In this document: positions 8,996-18,342 of the stretch, piece by piece | Numbering within the stretch: position 1 is the stretch's first letter | How the letters are laid out: each line of letters begins with the position of its first letter | Origin: Bordetella petrii | GTDB taxonomy: Bacteria; Pseudomonadota; Gammaproteobacteria; Burkholderiales; Burkholderiaceae_B | Assembly: GCA_017745595.1 (NCBI GenBank) | Contig: WMBV01000029.1 | Location: forward strand, 1 to 64,000 | DNA length: 64,000 bases | Direction: 5' to 3' | Program-made: the position numbers and the translations under genes | The notes under the pieces: generated by a model | What the model saw: only the letters and a program-made list of their open reading frames with translations | Told to the model about the DNA's origin: nothing | The model's database searches: none

Positions 8996-10135
8996 TTATA
9001 GTCCTTCCACGGCACGGCCCAGCACCAATACCTGCACAATCGGCGAGATGATCTTTTGTGCTTCATAGACCACAGCATTGGTGACGTATATAGCATCCTC
9101 TGGCCGGACCAGGAATTGCCGGGCCAAGAACATCGATGCCGGATCCCGCATGTCCAACCGGAACACTTGCGCCTCGGGCTCGCCTTCTGTTGCCTTGTCG
9201 TTCAAGCGAAAAATAAATACGCCTCGCGCGTCGGCAGATCGGTCACTCAATCCGCCGACACTGCCCAGAACCTCAAGCAGACTGGGATTTCTGGATGGCA
9301 GATCAAACAGACCCGGCTTGTTCACTGCCCCCATTGCTACAAAACGTTGCCGTGCACGTTCGACAATAATTTCGGAACGGGGGGGAACCGGCATATTCTT
9401 GCCATTCATGATCTCATCGTAGCCGAAACTGGTTACCTTGGATCCAGTCCGCACAACAACCCGAATCAAATGAGGCTCTAGCGTGGGGCCTCCCGCCTGG
9501 TTGATGGCATCAAGTAGGGTCAAGGGCCCCTGAAGAGCCGAGAATCTGCCGGGCGACGCCACCGCGCCTGCGACCAGTACCGACCCGGACAGGTCACCGA
9601 CGATCTCTACGTGTGCCTGAGGATCCGTAGCTACATTCTTCAGGTGTTTGCGCAGTGCATCCTCGACCTGGGTGAGGGTCAATCCTGAGACCTTGATGCG
9701 ACCCGCATACGGCACCGAAATCATGCCTTGCCGGTCTACCCGCAATGTTCCGAATACCGTGCCGCCCAAAGCCAGCGGGGCGAACAATGCGCCTTCTACT
9801 GCACTGTCAGAAATGGTCGCTTTGATTACATCGCCGGGAACTAGACGAACCTCAGGTACCGGCATTGAGGAAACATCGACGGTCAATGGCGGATCGGCTG
9901 GCCTCATATAAGCAGCGATTGTGTTCGCAGACAGATCGATCAACTCGTATGGCACATTGCCGTCCGTCCGGTCGACAATTGCCCCTTTGGTGGGGCCGGC
10001 ACCTGCCAGGAAACTGCCTCCGCAGCCGGCCAGCACGCATGTCAGCAGCGCCACAGCCAGTGCGCGCATTCCTCGCCTCGCCGGTAGCGTTTGCCACATT
10101 GGCACAACGGAGTTGGTCTGATACGTATCTAGCAT
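8996..10135 (-). CDS. capsule export outer-membrane lipoprotein (Wza/KpsD/CtrA/BexD family)
   Basis: The 379-residue protein should form the outer-membrane end of the export channel. A signal peptide ends in the lipobox LAGC with Cys38 as the lipidated residue. The polysaccharide export domain follows (VRLVPGDVIKATI, then GMISVPYAGRIKVSGLT), with soluble ligand-binding beta-grasp repeats after it (GSVLVAGAVASPGRF and FVAMGAVNKPGLF). Length fits the CtrA/BexD branch of about 390 residues. Other possible starts are ATG at 10099 and at 10069; the last has GAGG nearby but leaves a very short signal peptide. It is the second gene of the leftward operon, 42 bases after kpsE. Confidence 0.88.
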   Translation of the reverse strand: MLDTYQTNSVVPMWQTLPARRGMRALAVALLTCVLAGCGGSFLAGAGPTKGAIVDRTDGNVPYELIDLSANTIAAYMRPADPPLTVDVSSMPVPEVRLVPGDVIKATISDSAVEGALFAPLALGGTVFGTLRVDRQGMISVPYAGRIKVSGLTLTQVEDALRKHLKNVATDPQAHVEIVGDLSGSVLVAGAVASPGRFSALQGPLTLLDAINQAGGPTLEPHLIRVVVRTGSKVTSFGYDEIMNGKNMPVPPRSEIIVERARQRFVAMGAVNKPGLFDLPSRNPSLLEVLGSVGGLSDRSADARGVFIFRLNDKATEGEPEAQVFRLDMRDPASMFLARQFLVRPEDAIYVTNAVVYEAQKIISPIVQVLVLGRAVEGL

Positions 10136-10177
10136 AATAGTATTGTTCTATGTGTTTATTACAAATCCAGGATCGCT

Positions 10178-11287
10178 TCAATCGCGATGATCTTGAATCG
10201 ACGCAATGATGAATCGAGCCAAGCCATACAGCAGCAGGAACACTATCAATAGCGTGATCAGATTGTATAGACGGGCAGGATAAATAGCCTCTTGAGCCAA
10301 ATTCGGCGTCACTACCATTATCAAGGTTCGTATTTTCTTACCAACCTCGATACGCGCATTTTCAACAGCGACGGTGCTAGCTTTGTATGCCTCTTCGGCA
10401 ATTCCGACATCAATTACCAAATTACGATACTCAGATGCCATCACATTCAGTTTATCTCCGCCAGTCGGAGACACCAGCAACTGCTTTTCCACCCGCAGTT
10501 GGTCTTCCATTGCCTTGATACGCACTTGTTGCTGCTGCACCCGCGGCGTATTCGAGCCCAAAGAAGCCAGCAAGCCCTTCAACTTGGCTCGTTCGCTGGT
10601 AAGTTGTGCTTCGAGGCTAGCAATAATTGCTGCTCGAGATTCCGCAGCAGCCTCTGCATTGAGCATTTCGCTATTGCCTTGAAACGCGAGCATCTTGCCG
10701 CGCTCATTTTCGTAGCGTGTACGTGCCAATTGCAGCTCGGACTCCGCGAACTTCATATGCTCCCGGGCCATCTTGTGCGACATTTCATTGACGAATTTTT
10801 CGCTCTCGTCAAGGATAACGTCCAGTGTTTGCTTGGCGAATTCAGGAGTCAAACCTTGCACTTCGATCGTCAGCAGACCAGTAGTGTCGTCAAAATGGGC
10901 TTCAACCATCCGGTTATAGAATTTCAGCAACTCTTCATTTGAGTCATTGTTGCCGATCCATAGCCAGGGGTCGCGCCATTGGCCGGAGAAGTGCTCTCTC
11001 CAATTTAGCTGTTTTTCGAGCACTTTCAGCATATCTATCGACGTGACAAATTCACGCAGATAGAGAGTTTCCTCCCGGGAGGCAGGATTTAATCCAGCCA
11101 TCATCAGGGCGATACTGGGAACGCTCTGTTCAGCGCTATCTTGGCTCGGCTGTCGTACAACAACCTGTGCAGAGCTTACATATCTGTCTATGGCAAAAAG
11201 CGCATAATAGATAATTGCGATGATCATCGGGACGATGACCATTGCGGCAAACAAAGCTCTTTTTCTTGAGTTTTTAAACACTGTCAT
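10178..11287 (-). CDS. kpsE: capsule export inner-membrane/periplasmic adaptor (KpsE/CtrB/BexC family)
   Basis: The 369-residue protein has one transmembrane helix near residues 12-32 (AAMVIVPMIIAIIYYALFAI), a long periplasmic segment rich in coiled coil (roughly residues 170-270) and a second helix close to the C-terminus (LYNLITLLIVFLLLYGLARF). This is the architecture of the PCP-type proteins that bridge KpsMT and the outer-membrane channel. It lacks the cytoplasmic tyrosine kinase domain of Wzc, consistent with an ABC-dependent capsule. It is the first gene of the leftward operon; the 150 bases upstream are AT-rich and probably carry the promoter, though I cannot assign one with confidence. 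Confidence 0.9.
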   Translation of the reverse strand: MTVFKNSRKRALFAAMVIVPMIIAIIYYALFAIDRYVSSAQVVVRQPSQDSAEQSVPSIALMMAGLNPASREETLYLREFVTSIDMLKVLEKQLNWREHFSGQWRDPWLWIGNNDSNEELLKFYNRMVEAHFDDTTGLLTIEVQGLTPEFAKQTLDVILDESEKFVNEMSHKMAREHMKFAESELQLARTRYENERGKMLAFQGNSEMLNAEAAAESRAAIIASLEAQLTSERAKLKGLLASLGSNTPRVQQQQVRIKAMEDQLRVEKQLLVSPTGGDKLNVMASEYRNLVIDVGIAEEAYKASTVAVENARIEVGKKIRTLIMVVTPNLAQEAIYPARLYNLITLLIVFLLLYGLARFIIASIQDHRD

Positions 11288-11437
11288 TGACTAGAAACTA
11301 GCAAAGGGAGCCAGCAAGCGGCTAGGACTGGCGCCTAAAACAGGCCCAGCATGATAGCGAAGAATTAACTACTATAACTAAAAATGCACGATCATCATGG
11401 CTGCGCCATTGTGTCATCAAGCATGCTGAACGTGCCT

Positions 11438-12634
11438 TTAAATCAATTTCAAATTCATTGCACTTGTGTCGCCGCAGACAGTCTGCAGGCGCTTGGCACT
11501 TAATCCGTAAATACTTTGAAAAATTCCACCCAGGACTGAACGGTAATCATTCAATACAGGCAGGTCGCGAGCTTGATTCAGGTCCTTCTCGCTACGCAGC
11601 AGTCTCTGCTCGCCAGCCAGCTGTCCGCCCTTCACTCCACCTCCGAGCACCCAATAGGCCGTGCCGAAACCGTGGTCAGTGCCCTTGCCGCCGTTTTCCC
11701 GCATCGTTCGGCCAAATTCCGAAACGACCACTACCACGGTACGCTGCCAGTCAGGCCCCATGGCTTTCGCAAAGGCGGCCAGCCCGCTCCCCAGATTGGC
11801 AAGCCTGCCTGCAAGCTGCCCTTTGACACTTCCTTGAGCGACGTGAGTATCCCACCCCCCGATATCGGTGAAGGCTAGATTGAACTTGTCACGCATCAAG
11901 CTTGCAATACGGCTGCTCTCTCGCGCAAAGCCCTTGGCGCTGTTTGCGCCGCGATCCGCCGCTAGCTGCTCTTCATCGAACACCTCGCTCACGTCGCGCT
12001 GTAAATCCAGCCCTTCTCGCAGCGTCGATTCTAGCGCGGTGCCACGATAAGCCTGCATCAATTGTTGACGCAAAGCACGATTCTTGCCGTCCAGATTGGG
12101 GCGACGATCCAGGCCGATATTGTCGATGCCATCCGGACCTTTGAAGATGCTAGGCATGCTGTCAGTAAACGCAACGGGATCCACGCTTCCCAGGGTATGA
12201 GCCAGGCGATACAGCATACCCTGCCGTGGCAACTCAGCCTTTTCCGCATCCGCCACGCCCAGTTCGAGCCATTCCTGTGCCGCAAAATGACTGCGCGACA
12301 CACCAGGAATGCCCACGAACGGCACAAACGCGATTTGCTTTTCAGCGAATACCGGGCCTAACGCATTGGCTAGAGCCGGGTGCACCCCCCAATCACTATC
12401 GATGGGCACTGCCGAACCCAATGAATCGCTTCCCGGCCTGGGTATTGCGATCGTGGGCCTCGAATCGTAGTAAAGATCGCTGGAAACCGGCACCAGAGTA
12501 TTGCAGACATCGTAAGCACCGCGCATGAAGATAAAAAGCAGACGAGCATCCGTGGCGGGCATTGCCAGAAGCCTGGTGCTGCTCAAGCCTCCCAGCAACG
12601 CGGCACTGCTTGCCAAAAAGTGGCGTCTATCCAT
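11438..12634 (-). CDS. exported DUF1501 family protein
   Basis: The 398-residue protein opens with RRHFLAS followed by a hydrophobic stretch and LLAMPA, a twin-arginine-like export signal. The rest matches the DUF1501 family (PF07394), a distant alkaline-phosphatase/sulfatase-fold group whose function is unknown. Recognisable pieces are LLFIFMRGAYD, GVHPAL, GGWDTHVAQG and VVVVSEFGRTMRENGGKGTDHG; the last holds the conserved TDHG-type metal-binding-like motif. It starts six bases after the stop of the DUF1800 gene, so they form one unit. Its place between two blocks of capsule genes suggests an envelope or polysaccharide role, which is inference only. Confidence 0.85.
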   Translation of the reverse strand: MDRRHFLASSAALLGGLSSTRLLAMPATDARLLFIFMRGAYDVCNTLVPVSSDLYYDSRPTIAIPRPGSDSLGSAVPIDSDWGVHPALANALGPVFAEKQIAFVPFVGIPGVSRSHFAAQEWLELGVADAEKAELPRQGMLYRLAHTLGSVDPVAFTDSMPSIFKGPDGIDNIGLDRRPNLDGKNRALRQQLMQAYRGTALESTLREGLDLQRDVSEVFDEEQLAADRGANSAKGFARESSRIASLMRDKFNLAFTDIGGWDTHVAQGSVKGQLAGRLANLGSGLAAFAKAMGPDWQRTVVVVVSEFGRTMRENGGKGTDHGFGTAYWVLGGGVKGGQLAGEQRLLRSEKDLNQARDLPVLNDYRSVLGGIFQSIYGLSAKRLQTVCGDTSAMNLKLI

Positions 12635-12640
12635 GGCTGC

Positions 12641-14143
12641 CTACCGATACATGAACGCTGGACCGGCAATGCGCAGGAACAATTGCTCCTGTTTCGGCGT
12701 TGCCGTACTTTGATTGGGCTTCTGCTGTTGTGCGGAGTCCTGCATGTCCGCGCGAAGTGTCCGCGCCTGGCCGTCGCCTGCCATGGCTTGCGGCTTGCGC
12801 GCGCGGCCTGGGCGCAAGCCCACAACATTCTCTGCAATGGCAAGGCGATTGGCCAATTGACCCGTGCTGATCCAGCTTGCCCCTTTTAATTCGTAGCCAT
12901 CCGGAGTCAGACGACCGTACATGGGTTGGCCCGCTATAGCCAATGAATGCCGTATGACCCTTGCCACTCGGCCTGGATCGCCCATACCAGCAATTTGCAC
13001 CGCCGAGACCGAGTACTGAAGTGGCGATTTGAATTGTTTTCCTGCGTTTTGGCTGAATTCCTCCGACTGTAGCAGGTACCGAACCGTCGCCTTGATATCG
13101 CCTTTCGTCTGCATGAATTTTTCGGTAGCACCGTCAACTAGCGCTTTGGATGGGGCATCGGCAACGAAATAAGTTGCCAGTTCATTGGCGATATGCCGCG
13201 CCGTTGCGGGTTGGCTGGTTAGAATGTCCAGCACTTGCTCTACTTCCGGCCATCCGCTGCCAACAATAGTGTGGCCAAGAAACTTCTTATCGGAAAAATC
13301 GTGGCGCCTTGGGTCGAACTGAAATCCATTCTTGGCGCGATAGAGGGCGGCAATTTTCCGAGGCCATTTTTTCCGGTATACAGGCCGATCGGCAACGCTG
13401 ACTCCGGTGAGAATGCGCGCTAACGCCTGCACATCTTCCTGCGTATATCCACCCTTTACTCCCAGCGTATGCAACTCCATCAACTCGCGTGCGTAATTCT
13501 CGTTAGGCTTCTCTTTGGTGCTTCGGCCATTATCAAGATAGATGATCATGGCCGGATGCTTCAAAGTCGCCTCGAGTAAGTCGCGAAAATTTCCCAAGGC
13601 ATGCCGGCGAATAGTGTCTTCATAGTCAGCCAGCACGAATGGGACATTGGCCTTGGCATGAAAAACGTTGAAGTGGTTAAACCAGAACCAGCTCAGCTGC
13701 TCGCGCAGTTGCCAGGGCGAGTACACGGCGCGCAATACCGATCGCTCCCCTGCCTCGCGGGTGCCCTGCTGCTTGGTCTTGGCAAATTGACTCTTCAATT
13801 CCGCGCCTGTTCCGTCGTTCCTGTGCTTCGCTATCTGGAGCGCTTGCTTGCGAGCGGCGAGCAAGCCTTGCTGAGGATCAACCTGCAGGGTAGGCAACGT
13901 CTGCAAATAAGCCTGCACTGGCGAGGGAAGATCGTCCGACTCCGGGGGAGTAAGTTGCTCTTCCAGAAACGCCTTTCGCCCTATCTCTCTCAATCTTTGC
14001 AGCAGTTCTGGCTGTGCACTGTAGGCTACCCTGGCAAGCCAGGCTTCGTCACTGACTGTGGCTGACCAGGCGACGACAGGACACGCGGCAATAAATGTCA
14101 TCGCCACAGACACCCTGAGTAGCACATAGATCGAGCGCAACAT
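12641..14143 (-). CDS. exported DUF1800 family protein
   Basis: The 500-residue protein begins with a signal peptide (MLRSIYVLLRVSVAMTFIAA, then a short-side-chain cleavage region). It continues as a DUF1800 protein (PF08811), recognisable from LRAVYSPWQLREQLSWFWFNHFNVF, NYARELMELHTLGVKGGYTQEDV and the C-terminal KSPLQYSVSAVQIAG. DUF1800 and DUF1501 genes are very often adjacent in bacteria and are assumed to act together, but their reaction is not established. Here they occupy an island within the capsule locus, on the same strand as the kpsE operon and the kpsS gene. Confidence 0.85.
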   Translation of the reverse strand: MLRSIYVLLRVSVAMTFIAACPVVAWSATVSDEAWLARVAYSAQPELLQRLREIGRKAFLEEQLTPPESDDLPSPVQAYLQTLPTLQVDPQQGLLAARKQALQIAKHRNDGTGAELKSQFAKTKQQGTREAGERSVLRAVYSPWQLREQLSWFWFNHFNVFHAKANVPFVLADYEDTIRRHALGNFRDLLEATLKHPAMIIYLDNGRSTKEKPNENYARELMELHTLGVKGGYTQEDVQALARILTGVSVADRPVYRKKWPRKIAALYRAKNGFQFDPRRHDFSDKKFLGHTIVGSGWPEVEQVLDILTSQPATARHIANELATYFVADAPSKALVDGATEKFMQTKGDIKATVRYLLQSEEFSQNAGKQFKSPLQYSVSAVQIAGMGDPGRVARVIRHSLAIAGQPMYGRLTPDGYELKGASWISTGQLANRLAIAENVVGLRPGRARKPQAMAGDGQARTLRADMQDSAQQQKPNQSTATPKQEQLFLRIAGPAFMYR

Positions 14144-14294
14144 GCTGGCCGCCGTACCAAGAAAAATGCAGAAGGTAAGAGAGTATCAAGTCAACGGCCT
14201 TAGAAGGTGACGCCATCGGCACGTGTATTGCTGAACGTTGCAGGCCTACCCCTCTCCACCTATTGAAGCAGGCCTGATACCAGAACAGTTAGTA

Positions 14295-14314
14295 AACCAT
14301 GAATGGGCATGGTT
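14295..14314 (-). terminator. weak hairpin downstream of kpsS
   Basis: Arms AACCATG and CATGGTT (7 bp) enclose a six-base loop, 60 bases past the kpsS stop on the minus strand. No clear T-run follows, so termination here is uncertain. The surrounding 14144-14374 gap holds nothing else that I recognise. Confidence 0.25.
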
Positions 14315-14374
14315 CCGCTGATGTACTCGTAATAGCTTCGTAGTGCGTAGAATTGTTATTTTTTGTACGAAAAG

Positions 14375-15730
14375 TCAGCCTTCAAGGAGTCGATCCAACA
14401 ATGATCGCCGCTCAAGCAGTCGATCGACAGAATGCCTTACCGCCATCTTGATACCCGCCTGCGTATAGAAACCTCCATTCACCTGAGTCGTATGGATTAC
14501 CACATTGCGAAAGCGGTTAAAAAGACGCATGTCAGGAGGCTCGGCATCCCGCCAAAAATGGTCTAGCTCGCCCTGAAACGTCAACCCGGGCAACCCATAA
14601 ATTGCTTGACCCAATGCAATAGTAGGACGCGCATGAACAAGTGCCGATCCTCCCACCGTGCTGTTGACTACCACTACACCTCTGGCACTGCTTAACAATG
14701 TAGGCAAGTGCCCCGACTCAAGGAACAAAATACGGTCTTGAATGCCCAGACGGCAGGCAAGGTTGAAGACCAGCTCCTCGTGATCATCAATGCCCGGGTC
14801 CAGCGGATGGTTTTTTACTACCAAAACTGCATCTGAAGGAGCGTGCGCCGCGAATGAAGGAAGCACGCTATCAATCAGGTCGCTCATGTGACTAAAGCCA
14901 GAATGCTGGCGAATTTGCGAGTCACTGTTGAGCTGAAGAGGCAGCAGGTAGAACGAGCGATCACGCCTCACGAGCTCGCTGATCTCGTGTGCATCACGGC
15001 GGCCTCGGCCGCGAAGCTTGAAAGCTCGCTTTATGTACCCGCCATACTCATCCCAAACGGAGTGTGGAGCGTGTGAACGATAAGCCGGGTATTGCCAACG
15101 ATTTCGCAAGCCGTGGGCGTTGTAAACGACATCATGCCAGGCTCGCACAAGAAAGGAAGATTTAAATGCCTGGCCATTACCGTATCGCGGCACTTGCTTT
15201 CCAATCTGCCGATACCAGTCTGGATCACGCGGCAGATCAGAATTGGCATTTACCCCATTTCTTTCTAATGTCAACCAATAGGGGCGAAAATAACCTTCTT
15301 CGAAAACATGTACATGCAACCCGCATTTCTTGGCAACGCCGATAGCGGATTGATGAATATGCCTACTATCACCGAACAATACAATGTCAGTAATTCGGTG
15401 ATCAGTAAAATACGACTCGTAAAAACTATCGAGGGAATTGCGTGCGCCGCGAAATGGGGTACTGGGAAGCTTGCCGGGCCAAAACGAAGCATCTCCAGCA
15501 GTGAAATTTATTTTGTTGACTACTGCGCCTTCTTGCGCCAACTGCATACCCAACTGAGCAAAAAAAGGCGAACATACACCTTGCAAAAATGCAAATGAAA
15601 GTGGCTGCGCCTCGTTTGACGGCACAGCCCTTTTTGTGCTTTGGCCCAAAGACCCCTGTTCAGATGTAGGCTCGGTTTCGCTCAACAATTTGTCTTCGGT
15701 GCGTAAAGCACATGCCATGCCGTGTCGCAC
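14375..15730 (-). CDS. kpsS: KpsS-like capsule Kdo transferase
   Basis: The product is about 451 residues. It resembles KpsS/LipB: an early SFAFLQGVCSPFFAQLG block, IVLFGDSRHIHQSAI with VFEEGYFRPYWLTLE, and a C-terminal VVVNSTVGGSALVHARPTIALG nucleotide-sugar-binding region. KpsS is known to place the first beta-Kdo on the lyso-phosphatidylglycerol anchor of ABC-exported capsules. The first 40 residues are poorly conserved. The GTG at 15730 is five bases past the galU stop, while ATG at 15718 is an alternative; neither has a strong ribosome site. It forms an operon with galU. Confidence 0.88.
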   Translation of the reverse strand: MRHGMACALRTEDKLLSETEPTSEQGSLGQSTKRAVPSNEAQPLSFAFLQGVCSPFFAQLGMQLAQEGAVVNKINFTAGDASFWPGKLPSTPFRGARNSLDSFYESYFTDHRITDIVLFGDSRHIHQSAIGVAKKCGLHVHVFEEGYFRPYWLTLERNGVNANSDLPRDPDWYRQIGKQVPRYGNGQAFKSSFLVRAWHDVVYNAHGLRNRWQYPAYRSHAPHSVWDEYGGYIKRAFKLRGRGRRDAHEISELVRRDRSFYLLPLQLNSDSQIRQHSGFSHMSDLIDSVLPSFAAHAPSDAVLVVKNHPLDPGIDDHEELVFNLACRLGIQDRILFLESGHLPTLLSSARGVVVVNSTVGGSALVHARPTIALGQAIYGLPGLTFQGELDHFWRDAEPPDMRLFNRFRNVVIHTTQVNGGFYTQAGIKMAVRHSVDRLLERRSLLDRLLEG

Positions 15731-15735
15731 ACTAT

Positions 15736-16569
15736 TTACGCCAAGTCGTGATACTTTTTTCCCAATGCGACTGTAGCAGAAAAGAACCCTTGCTTGCTAC
15801 CACAATCGTAGCGCGTACCTTCGTATTGATAGCCGAACACCGCGCGTTGCTGAAGCATTGCAGCAATACCATCCGTCAGCTGAATTTCTCCGCCCGTTCC
15901 AGGCTTTGTCGCTAACAAATGATCGAATATTTGTGGTTCGAGCACATACCTTCCTACCACAGCCTGGGTAGTCGGAGCCTCTGCAGGGTCAGGTTTCTCT
16001 ACCATAGAATCAACGCGCCAGGTGCAATCGTTAATTTGACTTCCGCTGATAATCCCGTACTTTTTTGTATCTTTCCTGTCGACGTTTTGGATGCCCAGGA
16101 CACTGCCGCCGCAAGAATGTGCAATCTGAACAAGCTGTCTCGTTGCAGGAACCCGGGCGTCAATCAGGTCATCGGCAAGAAGAACCGCAAACGGCTCATT
16201 GCCTACCACTGGAGCTGCACACAATACGGCGTGTCCCAGCCCTAAGGGAGCAGCCTGCCGGATATAAACACATTTGACATGTGCGGGCAGCACATTCCGA
16301 ACACATTCGAGCTGCTGCAGCTTGTCTTTCAGCTCCAACTCGCGTTCCAACTCTGGCATTGAATCAAAATGGTCTTCTATTGCCCGCTTGTTTCTACCTG
16401 TAACAAAAATAAGTTCTGTAATACCAGCCGCTACTGCTTCTTCTGCGGCGTATTGAATCAAGGGCTTATCTACTACAGGCAGCATTTCCTTTGGCATGGC
16501 CTTGGTCGCAGGCAAAAACCGCGTACCCAGACCCGCCACCGGGAAAACTGCTTTACGTATGGGCTTCAT
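15736..16569 (-). CDS. galU: UTP-glucose-1-phosphate uridylyltransferase
   Basis: The 277-residue enzyme makes UDP-glucose from UTP and glucose-1-phosphate. The nucleotide-binding signature [20 protein letters not shown] begins near residue 12, followed by [12 protein letters not shown]. Later conserved pieces include LADDLI and [14 protein letters not shown]. Length matches the bacterial GalU family. It is transcribed leftward into kpsS and diverges from pgi with 117 bases between them, which must contain both promoters. With pgi, galE and rml genes nearby, it completes a sugar-nucleotide supply set for the capsule. Confidence 0.94.
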   Translation of the reverse strand: MKPIRKAVFPVAGLGTRFLPATKAMPKEMLPVVDKPLIQYAAEEAVAAGITELIFVTGRNKRAIEDHFDSMPELERELELKDKLQQLECVRNVLPAHVKCVYIRQAAPLGLGHAVLCAAPVVGNEPFAVLLADDLIDARVPATRQLVQIAHSCGGSVLGIQNVDRKDTKKYGIISGSQINDCTWRVDSMVEKPDPAEAPTTQAVVGRYVLEPQIFDHLLATKPGTGGEIQLTDGIAAMLQQRAVFGYQYEGTRYDCGSKQGFFSATVALGKKYHDLA

Positions 16570-16686
16570 ATTGGCTCGATTCAGTAAAAATTCGATCTAA
16601 GAAATGAAAAGATTGATATGGTTGCCGGGCCGTAGCCAGGCGGGCATAGAATAGTAGCCCACCGGAGATGACACCAATCTAGCCAG

Positions 16687-18342
16687 ATGTATCAAATGTT
16701 ATTCAATTTGCCTAAATGTGCAGGTGACCCTACCTTGGATTTCTTGGAGCAGAATTTGAGCAGCCCATACCCTTCGCCTCTCCCCGAACTTTCCGAATGG
16801 ACAAGTTTTGTAGAGGCGGCCAAACTAGCCGACACTCAGGTGAAGTCTCTTCGGATCGTGGAAGCAGCTGGTATCAAGATTGATGTGAGTGCCCAGCCGC
16901 TTAGCAACGAACTAGATGCTGCAGCGCAACGTCTGCTGGAGGCTCGAAACTTTGAACAGGCTCGCGCAGCGCTGTTCAATGGAGAGGTGGTCAACCCCAC
17001 TGAGGGCAGAGCCGCCTGGCACACCATGTTGCGCGCTCCCTCTCCGATTGCAGAAGTTGCCAAGGAGCGAGCCCGCTTACTTGCTTTCGTCCAGCAAGCC
17101 GACACTGAACGGCGTTGGCATAGTGTCCTCCACATTGGTATCGGGGGTAGCGATTGGGGAACTCGGCTGACAGCTGCTGCGTTTGGCTATCGACGGTCTT
17201 GGCGAGACATCAGATTTGTATCAAATATTGACGGGCACTCGATTGAAAGCGGAATTGCAGGCCTCAATCCCCACGACACACTGGTTGTAGTGGTGTCAAA
17301 GTCATTCACTACAGCAGAGACACTGGAAAACACGCGACGTGCGGTGGAATGGCTGCGCGCCGCTGGGGTCGCCAACCCATATGAACAAGTCGTCGCTATA
17401 ACTTGCCGGCCCGACGCCGCCAAGAAACTCGGTGTCCCGGAAGCACATATTTTCCCGTTCTGGGAATGGGTGGGAGGTCGCTTCTCGCTATGGTCTTCCG
17501 TATGCCTGGCTACCGCACTGACCGTGGGTGTCGATGTCGTGGGAGGGATGCTGGCGGGTGCCGCTGTAATGGACGATCATTTTCGCAACGCGCCAATCCT
17601 AGAAAATGCACCGGTACAAATGGCATTATCTGGAATAGTTAGCCGAAGTGTACTTAACTACGGCTCCCTTAATCTTGCCGTATACGATTCTCGATTATTC
17701 TATTTGGTGCCATACCTGCAGCAGCTGGAAATGGAGTCTTTGGGCAAATCAGTAGATATTGCTGGCCGGCCTGTCGGTGTACCAACTGGGCCTGTAGTGT
17801 GGGGAATGCCGGGCACTGACGCACAACATACCTTCTTTCAATGGCTACACCAAGGGACGGACGGAGCGCCGGTGGACTTCGTGGTGTGCCAGCAGGCAGA
17901 CCATAATTGGCCCGAGCATCACCAGCAATTGCTAGCTCATTGTCTTGCGCAGCGTGAAGCTTTACTTAAGGGAAAGCCTTACGAAGTTGCACTCAACGAA
18001 ACGCAACACAAAGACCCCGAACAACGCCAATGGCTGGCAAGCCACAAAGTCCATGCTGGCGGACGGCCTTCGAACTTAATCGTATTGCCCAGGCTGTCAC
18101 CCTACTCGTTGGGCGCACTAGTTGCGCTATATGAGCACAAAGTTTTTGTTCAAGCTTTGATTTGGGGAATCAATCCCTTTGATCAATGGGGCGTTGAATT
18201 TGGCAAGGCCCTGGCCCAACGGATTCGCAACGAATGGCAGGACGCAGCTTCTCATGGCAACCAGGGAAACGCTGCCGCCGACCGTGATCAGTCAACGGCC
18301 TACTGGATAGCCCAATTCGCCAATCAACACCGCGCCACTTAA
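16687..18342 (+). CDS. pgi: glucose-6-phosphate isomerase
   Basis: The 551-residue enzyme interconverts glucose-6-phosphate and fructose-6-phosphate. The family signatures are present: EWVGGRFSLWSSV in the middle and INPFDQWGVEFGK near the C-terminus, with the HIGIGGSD sugar-phosphate loop earlier (the usual LGP after it reads WGT here). Bordetella-type bacteria are known to lack a complete glycolysis, so in this locus the enzyme probably feeds gluconeogenic fructose-6-phosphate toward glucose-1-phosphate and UDP-glucose. Its TAA stop shares the tetranucleotide TTAA with the stop of the convergent kpsC. The start at 16687 has no clear ribosome site; ATG at 16696 is also in frame. Confidence 0.93.
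   Translation: MYQMLFNLPKCAGDPTLDFLEQNLSSPYPSPLPELSEWTSFVEAAKLADTQVKSLRIVEAAGIKIDVSAQPLSNELDAAAQRLLEARNFEQARAALFNGEVVNPTEGRAAWHTMLRAPSPIAEVAKERARLLAFVQQADTERRWHSVLHIGIGGSDWGTRLTAAAFGYRRSWRDIRFVSNIDGHSIESGIAGLNPHDTLVVVVSKSFTTAETLENTRRAVEWLRAAGVANPYEQVVAITCRPDAAKKLGVPEAHIFPFWEWVGGRFSLWSSVCLATALTVGVDVVGGMLAGAAVMDDHFRNAPILENAPVQMALSGIVSRSVLNYGSLNLAVYDSRLFYLVPYLQQLEMESLGKSVDIAGRPVGVPTGPVVWGMPGTDAQHTFFQWLHQGTDGAPVDFVVCQQADHNWPEHHQQLLAHCLAQREALLKGKPYEVALNETQHKDPEQRQWLASHKVHAGGRPSNLIVLPRLSPYSLGALVALYEHKVFVQALIWGINPFDQWGVEFGKALAQRIRNEWQDAASHGNQGNAAADRDQSTAYWIAQFANQHRAT

Noticed and set aside
11288-11437. Capsule operon promoter with an ops/RfaH element
   Set aside because: I looked for a GGCGGTAGC-like motif and a well-spaced -35/-10 pair and found neither convincingly.
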